A stretch of DNA of 64,000 nucleotides from assembly GCA_041398745.1 (NCBI GenBank), contig JAWKUB010000006.1, positions 248,001 to 312,000 on the forward strand. Reading direction: 5' to 3'. Source of the DNA: JACKHO01 sp041398745 (GTDB lineage: Bacteria > Planctomycetota > Planctomycetia > Planctomycetales > Planctomycetaceae). Made by a program: the position numbers and the translations under genes. Under the pieces are notes generated by a model. The model was not told the DNA's origin and searched no databases. It worked only from the letters and a program-made list of their open reading frames with translations. Below, piece by piece: positions 61,245-64,000 of this stretch (position 1 is the first letter of the stretch; every line of letters begins with the position of its first letter).

Positions 61245-62264
61245 ATGATTGACGCCCTCTGCGTCATTGGGCATCCCAGCCGCTTGGGCGGGGCCGATAC
61301 GGAACTTGATCACCAAATTCGCTGCTGGTTGCAGATGGGAATCGAAGTCCATATTTGCCATACCGACCAGATGGACGATGTGCTTCGGAATATGAAGCTG
61401 GAGGAGAAGGGGTGTGTGTACCACACTCCGAAAGATTGGGCTTCGCTCGATGGGCTGCATTGCATTTCGTTCTGCAACGGCGAGTTTCTCAGCCATCTGC
61501 GGGAAATACACAAACATGCACGGTCGACGACCTTTGTGAACTGTATGACTTGGAACTTTGACAAAGAGGTGGAAGGTCAACAGTTGGGGATCCTTGATTT
61601 TCACCTGTATCAGACTGAACACGCCTTTGAACGGGTCAGCCAAAAATTGAAGACTCTCGGGACATACCGCCCTCACTTCTTCAAACCTTATTTTGACGCT
61701 GCTGATCTCCCCTACATTGACGACCGGCCAGCTGACCGGTTCCGCTTTGGTCGGATTTCCCGCGATGATGGGGACAAATTTGGCGGCCAGCAACTCTGGA
61801 TTTACGAGACGATGACTGCCCCGGTACTCAAAGAGGGCATCATTCTAGGCTGGGGGGCGAATGCCACCCGAAAGTTTGGTCGTCGTCCCGACGAGTACAT
61901 TCAAGCATTGCCTCCCGGATCATTGAGCCAACGTGCGTTCTACGCACAGTGCGAAGCCATCATTATGACCACTGACACATTCGAGAATCTGCCTCGTGTC
62001 GGCTTTGAGGCAATGGCGTCCGGCTCGGTCCTCGTTGTCGACAACCGTGGCGGCTGGAAACTCCAAGTGGAAGACGGGAAGACGGGCTGGCTCTGTAACG
62101 ACGACCGTGAGTTCGTTTACAAAGCCTCGCGATGTGCCTTCGAACATGAAGAACGGGCCGACATGCGACGGGCAGCCAAGGCAAAACTCGAATCAGATTG
62201 GGGCCTCCAAGCCTCAATGGACTCTTGGGCGGAGATCTTTGACGCCTGGGGCAAATTCCGCTGA
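61245..62264 (+). CDS. GT-B (family 4-like) glycosyltransferase
   Basis: 339 residues; ATG 61245 follows AAGGAATACGACG. The N-terminal Rossmann half starts VIGHPSRLGGADTELDHQIR, with the GGA/T loop for donor binding. The C-terminal half carries the family-4 signature TDTFENLPRVGFEAMASGSV, LVVDNRGGWKLQVEDGKTGW with the conserved Glu pair arrangement. The reaction is retaining transfer from a nucleotide sugar; the acceptor is unknown. It ends the glycosyltransferase run and is the intact relative of the 57317 remnant. Confidence 0.82.
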   Translation: MIDALCVIGHPSRLGGADTELDHQIRCWLQMGIEVHICHTDQMDDVLRNMKLEEKGCVYHTPKDWASLDGLHCISFCNGEFLSHLREIHKHARSTTFVNCMTWNFDKEVEGQQLGILDFHLYQTEHAFERVSQKLKTLGTYRPHFFKPYFDAADLPYIDDRPADRFRFGRISRDDGDKFGGQQLWIYETMTAPVLKEGIILGWGANATRKFGRRPDEYIQALPPGSLSQRAFYAQCEAIIMTTDTFENLPRVGFEAMASGSVLVVDNRGGWKLQVEDGKTGWLCNDDREFVYKASRCAFEHEERADMRRAAKAKLESDWGLQASMDSWAEIFDAWGKFR

Positions 62265-62333
62265 ATTGGGTGTCGCGATTCCATTTGTTGATCTCCACTC
62301 AGTGGAGCAAATAGTTCTCGCAAACTGGCGCAT

Positions 62334-62371
62334 AAAAAATGCCCTGCGAGTCGGGCTAACTCAAGCAGGGC
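62334..62371 (-). terminator. Hairpin with T-run on the minus strand
   Basis: GCCCTGC and GCAGGGC (62341-62347 and 62365-62371) enclose 17 nt; on the minus strand the stem is followed by ATTTTTT. On the plus strand it may also end the glycosyltransferase transcript, which stops 76 bp earlier. Between it and attR (62372-62632) nothing else is clear. Confidence 0.5.
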
Positions 62372-62632
62372 GCGTCGCAGGTGCGGGCTAGAACCCGCGA
62401 CAACTTGATTATTGCTTCCAACGGTCCGATGTCAACGAGCTTGCTTGCAACATGACTGAAGTTTCTGTGAATACCAAGTGTCCAACAGAAAAGCCACCCG
62501 GGTACGAGCGGTTGTCGCGACAACCGCGAATAGGGTTTGTGACGGTTTTGGATGGCCTGATGGGAAATGCTCTACTGTGTTTCACTAGAGAAAACACTGC
62601 ATTTCCATGAGTTTTGGAAGACTGCCCTTTTC

Positions 62633-62673
<41 letters not shown>

Positions 62674-62766
62674 GTGCCTGTTGCAAATAGACTTGCGACG
62701 TTCGAGTAGATCGTCAAGAAAGGCCAGTTTGCCAGCAGTTGCGATGACTTTCGTACCACAAGTCGG

Positions 62767-62901
62767 AATTATTGCGATGTGTGGGACGATCTGCAAGCAG
62801 GGCAAGAATTCATTCGAAAGCGCCGCCGACTGCCTTCTGGACGCTTTCGCAGCCATCAGGTTCGCGCTAAATTGGGGTGCAAGGATGTGGGTTATTGCTA
62901 G
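62767..62901 (+). pseudogene. Fragment of a related integrase beside attR
   Basis: The frame NYCDVWDDLQAGQEF is nearly identical to NYCDVRDDLQAG of the island integrase, and the DNA matches over about 40 bp. The frame ends at TAG 62899, and preceding sequence shows weaker similarity broken by stops. It begins about 94 bp past attR, in the same orientation and on the same side of the tRNA half-site as the active gene, so it is probably the debris of an earlier island at the same tRNA. Confidence 0.65.
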
Positions 62902-63881
62902 CCGAACGCTTTTAGAGCACAGCCTGCAGCTCCAATGAAACCGGCATCGCTGCCGAGACGTGCGTAGTCGATTCGAGTCCGTTCCGCTGGGATGGGAAAA
63001 GTGCGAGAGCGGACTTCCTGCCGGAGCACGTCCATGAACTTTCGTCCGATGGGCGTTTCGTACTGACCAAACGTCATGGCCCCGCCGACGAGAATCATTT
63101 CGGGGTTAATGGTGTGAATGATGTTGATGGAGCCAATTGCCAGGTAGCGTCCCGTTTCGACGACGAGACGTTCTGCCAGTTCGTCTCCCTGAATGGCACA
63201 GTCGGCAATGAGTACGGGCGTGAGTTCTTCTCCGCTTTCAACCTTTTCTCTGATTGACGACCTCGCACCAGCCCGGAGCGCAGCTTCGCAGCGCCGAATA
63301 AGTCCTTTGGCTCCCGCATACTGCTCGACGGAACCATGAATTCCAAATGGCGACGTCGGACCGCCTTCCATTTGGATGACAATATGGCCGCATTCGCCAG
63401 CGTGTGAATGGGCTCCGGTTACGATTTCTCCGTTCACCACAATGCCGCCGCCAATTCCGGTTCCGAGCGTCCAGAACATGAGGCTGCGTGCATCGTGTGC
63501 GGCGCCGAGCCAGTACTCGCCATAGGCTGCGGCGTTGGCATCATTCTGCAGAACTGCCGGCTTGCGAAAGTGTTCCGCTACCAAGTCACGAATGGCCAGG
63601 TTTTCCCATCCCGGCAAGTTGAAGGGGTGATAAATGACGCCTGCCGGGATGTCCATTGTACCCGGCGCAGCGACCCCAATTCCCCGAATTTGTTCCCAGC
63701 CGACGCCGCTTTCGTCGACAATTCGATCCAACGTCTCGTACAGTCCCGCCAGACCTGCTTCGCGCCCCTTGTGGAGGACCGACGGAACTCGGGTTTTGGC
63801 AAGGGTGCGTCCTTCCCGAGTGACGACTCCGGCCTTGGTGCTCGTTCCACCGATATCAACGCCCAGGTAATACTTACTCAC
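62898..63881 (-). CDS. ROK-family sugar kinase (glucokinase-like) without the usual zinc cysteines
   Basis: 327 residues. The ATP loop YYLGVDIGGTSTKAGVV opens the protein, the catalytic Asp is in LQNDANAAAYGEYWLG, and LMFWTLGTGIGGGIVVNGEI with GAHSHAGECGHIVI completes the ROK core. ROK enzymes usually have CxCGxxGCxE for structural zinc; here the matching segment reads FGIHGSVEQYAG with no cysteine, while the nearby histidine (GHIVI) remains. It may bind no zinc or phosphorylate an unusual sugar. It is backbone DNA to the right of the island; the last 119 bp of the window show no gene. Confidence 0.88.
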   Translation of the reverse strand: MSKYYLGVDIGGTSTKAGVVTREGRTLAKTRVPSVLHKGREAGLAGLYETLDRIVDESGVGWEQIRGIGVAAPGTMDIPAGVIYHPFNLPGWENLAIRDLVAEHFRKPAVLQNDANAAAYGEYWLGAAHDARSLMFWTLGTGIGGGIVVNGEIVTGAHSHAGECGHIVIQMEGGPTSPFGIHGSVEQYAGAKGLIRRCEAALRAGARSSIREKVESGEELTPVLIADCAIQGDELAERLVVETGRYLAIGSINIIHTINPEMILVGGAMTFGQYETPIGRKFMDVLRQEVRSRTFPIPAERTRIDYARLGSDAGFIGAAGCALKAFG

Positions 63882-64000
63882 AGTGGCTCACTCCTTGATC
63901 CGGCAATGACATTTCGGAGTATAGCAGTTCGCTTCGCTGCCGCATTCCAAAGTCCACGTACGGTTACTTCCCCGGCAGTTTGGGCAATCCCTTACGCTGA

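Noticed and set aside
61029..61793. 254-codon antisense ORF over two glycosyltransferase genes
   Set aside because: It spans two real genes with clear motifs and has no supporting start or domain.
62372..62410. tRNA-like T-arm (GCGGG-TTCTAGC-CCGC on the minus strand)
   Set aside because: No matching acceptor, D or anticodon arms could be drawn; more likely a hairpin.

Overview
The window looks like a chromosomal stretch from a member of the Planctomycetota. At its left edge is a three-part PSCyt1-PSCyt2-PSD1 cytochrome protein, a gene type largely confined to that phylum. Next to it is a protein with a planctomycete TIGR03067-like domain fused to a DMP19/DUF4375-like domain. At the right edge is a ROK-family sugar kinase. 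These backbone genes lie at 1-5018 and 62674-64000.

Everything between is one integrated genomic island of about 57.6 kb. It is bounded by a perfect 41-bp direct repeat (5019-5059 and 62633-62673) that equals the 5' half of a tRNA-Lys(CTT) gene. The left copy completes an intact tRNA (4985-5057, minus strand). A tyrosine recombinase starts 87 bp inside it. Just outside the right copy is a small fragment of a related integrase, so this tRNA has probably been hit more than once.

Inside the island, 5.1-18.6 kb holds the integrase, a potassium-channel-like membrane protein, a nitrilase-fold protein followed 29 bp later by a 1062-residue HExxH metalloprotease, two unknown minus-strand genes, and a NACHT NTPase fused to a formylglycine-generating-enzyme (FGE/sulfatase-modifying) domain. 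I read this as a candidate defence or regulated-death region.

From 18.8 to 25.3 kb there is a plus-strand run: a DUF2061-like membrane protein, two small proteins, an E2-like protein, a JAMM isopeptidase and a ThiF/E1-like enzyme (the order E2-JAMM-E1 resembles Bil-type bacterial ubiquitin-like operons). The E1 gene then overlaps a membrane coiled-coil gene, a HerA/VirD4-type ATPase gene and a replication-relaxation-family gene. No ubiquitin-like protein with a Gly-Gly end was found.

From 25.3 to 31.8 kb come small orphan genes, each followed by its own hairpin terminator, several large inverted repeats in non-coding DNA, and a minus-strand GNAT-PIN fusion plus ASCH-domain pair. From 31.8 to 41 kb lies a replication and mobilisation region: iteron-like repeats, an HTH/coiled-coil protein, a twin winged-helix initiator-like protein, a long GC-rich inverted repeat, a TIR/deoxyribosyltransferase-like protein with a small partner, a CHC2-Toprim primase, and a second replication-relaxation plus HerA pair. 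From 40.5 to 46.4 kb come an XRE regulator with a clear palindromic operator, a RelB/RelE-type toxin-antitoxin pair, a methylase-like protein without a visible motif IV, and an intact ISL3-type insertion sequence with an 8-bp target duplication.

The right third (46.5-62.3 kb) starts with a second tyrosine recombinase and holds a surface/polymorphic-toxin cluster: a fibre-like protein, a 2064-residue Rhs protein with a polyserine N-terminus and a variable C-terminal tip, an LRR protein 3 bp behind it, a NifU-like scaffold, a 23-codon remnant of a glycosyltransferase, a GT2-NPCBM-GT8-sulfotransferase fusion, a GT92-like enzyme and a GT-B glycosyltransferase. I infer that these enzymes may decorate the serine-rich Rhs protein or a surface glycan. 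All functional readings come from motifs read by eye; no database search was run.
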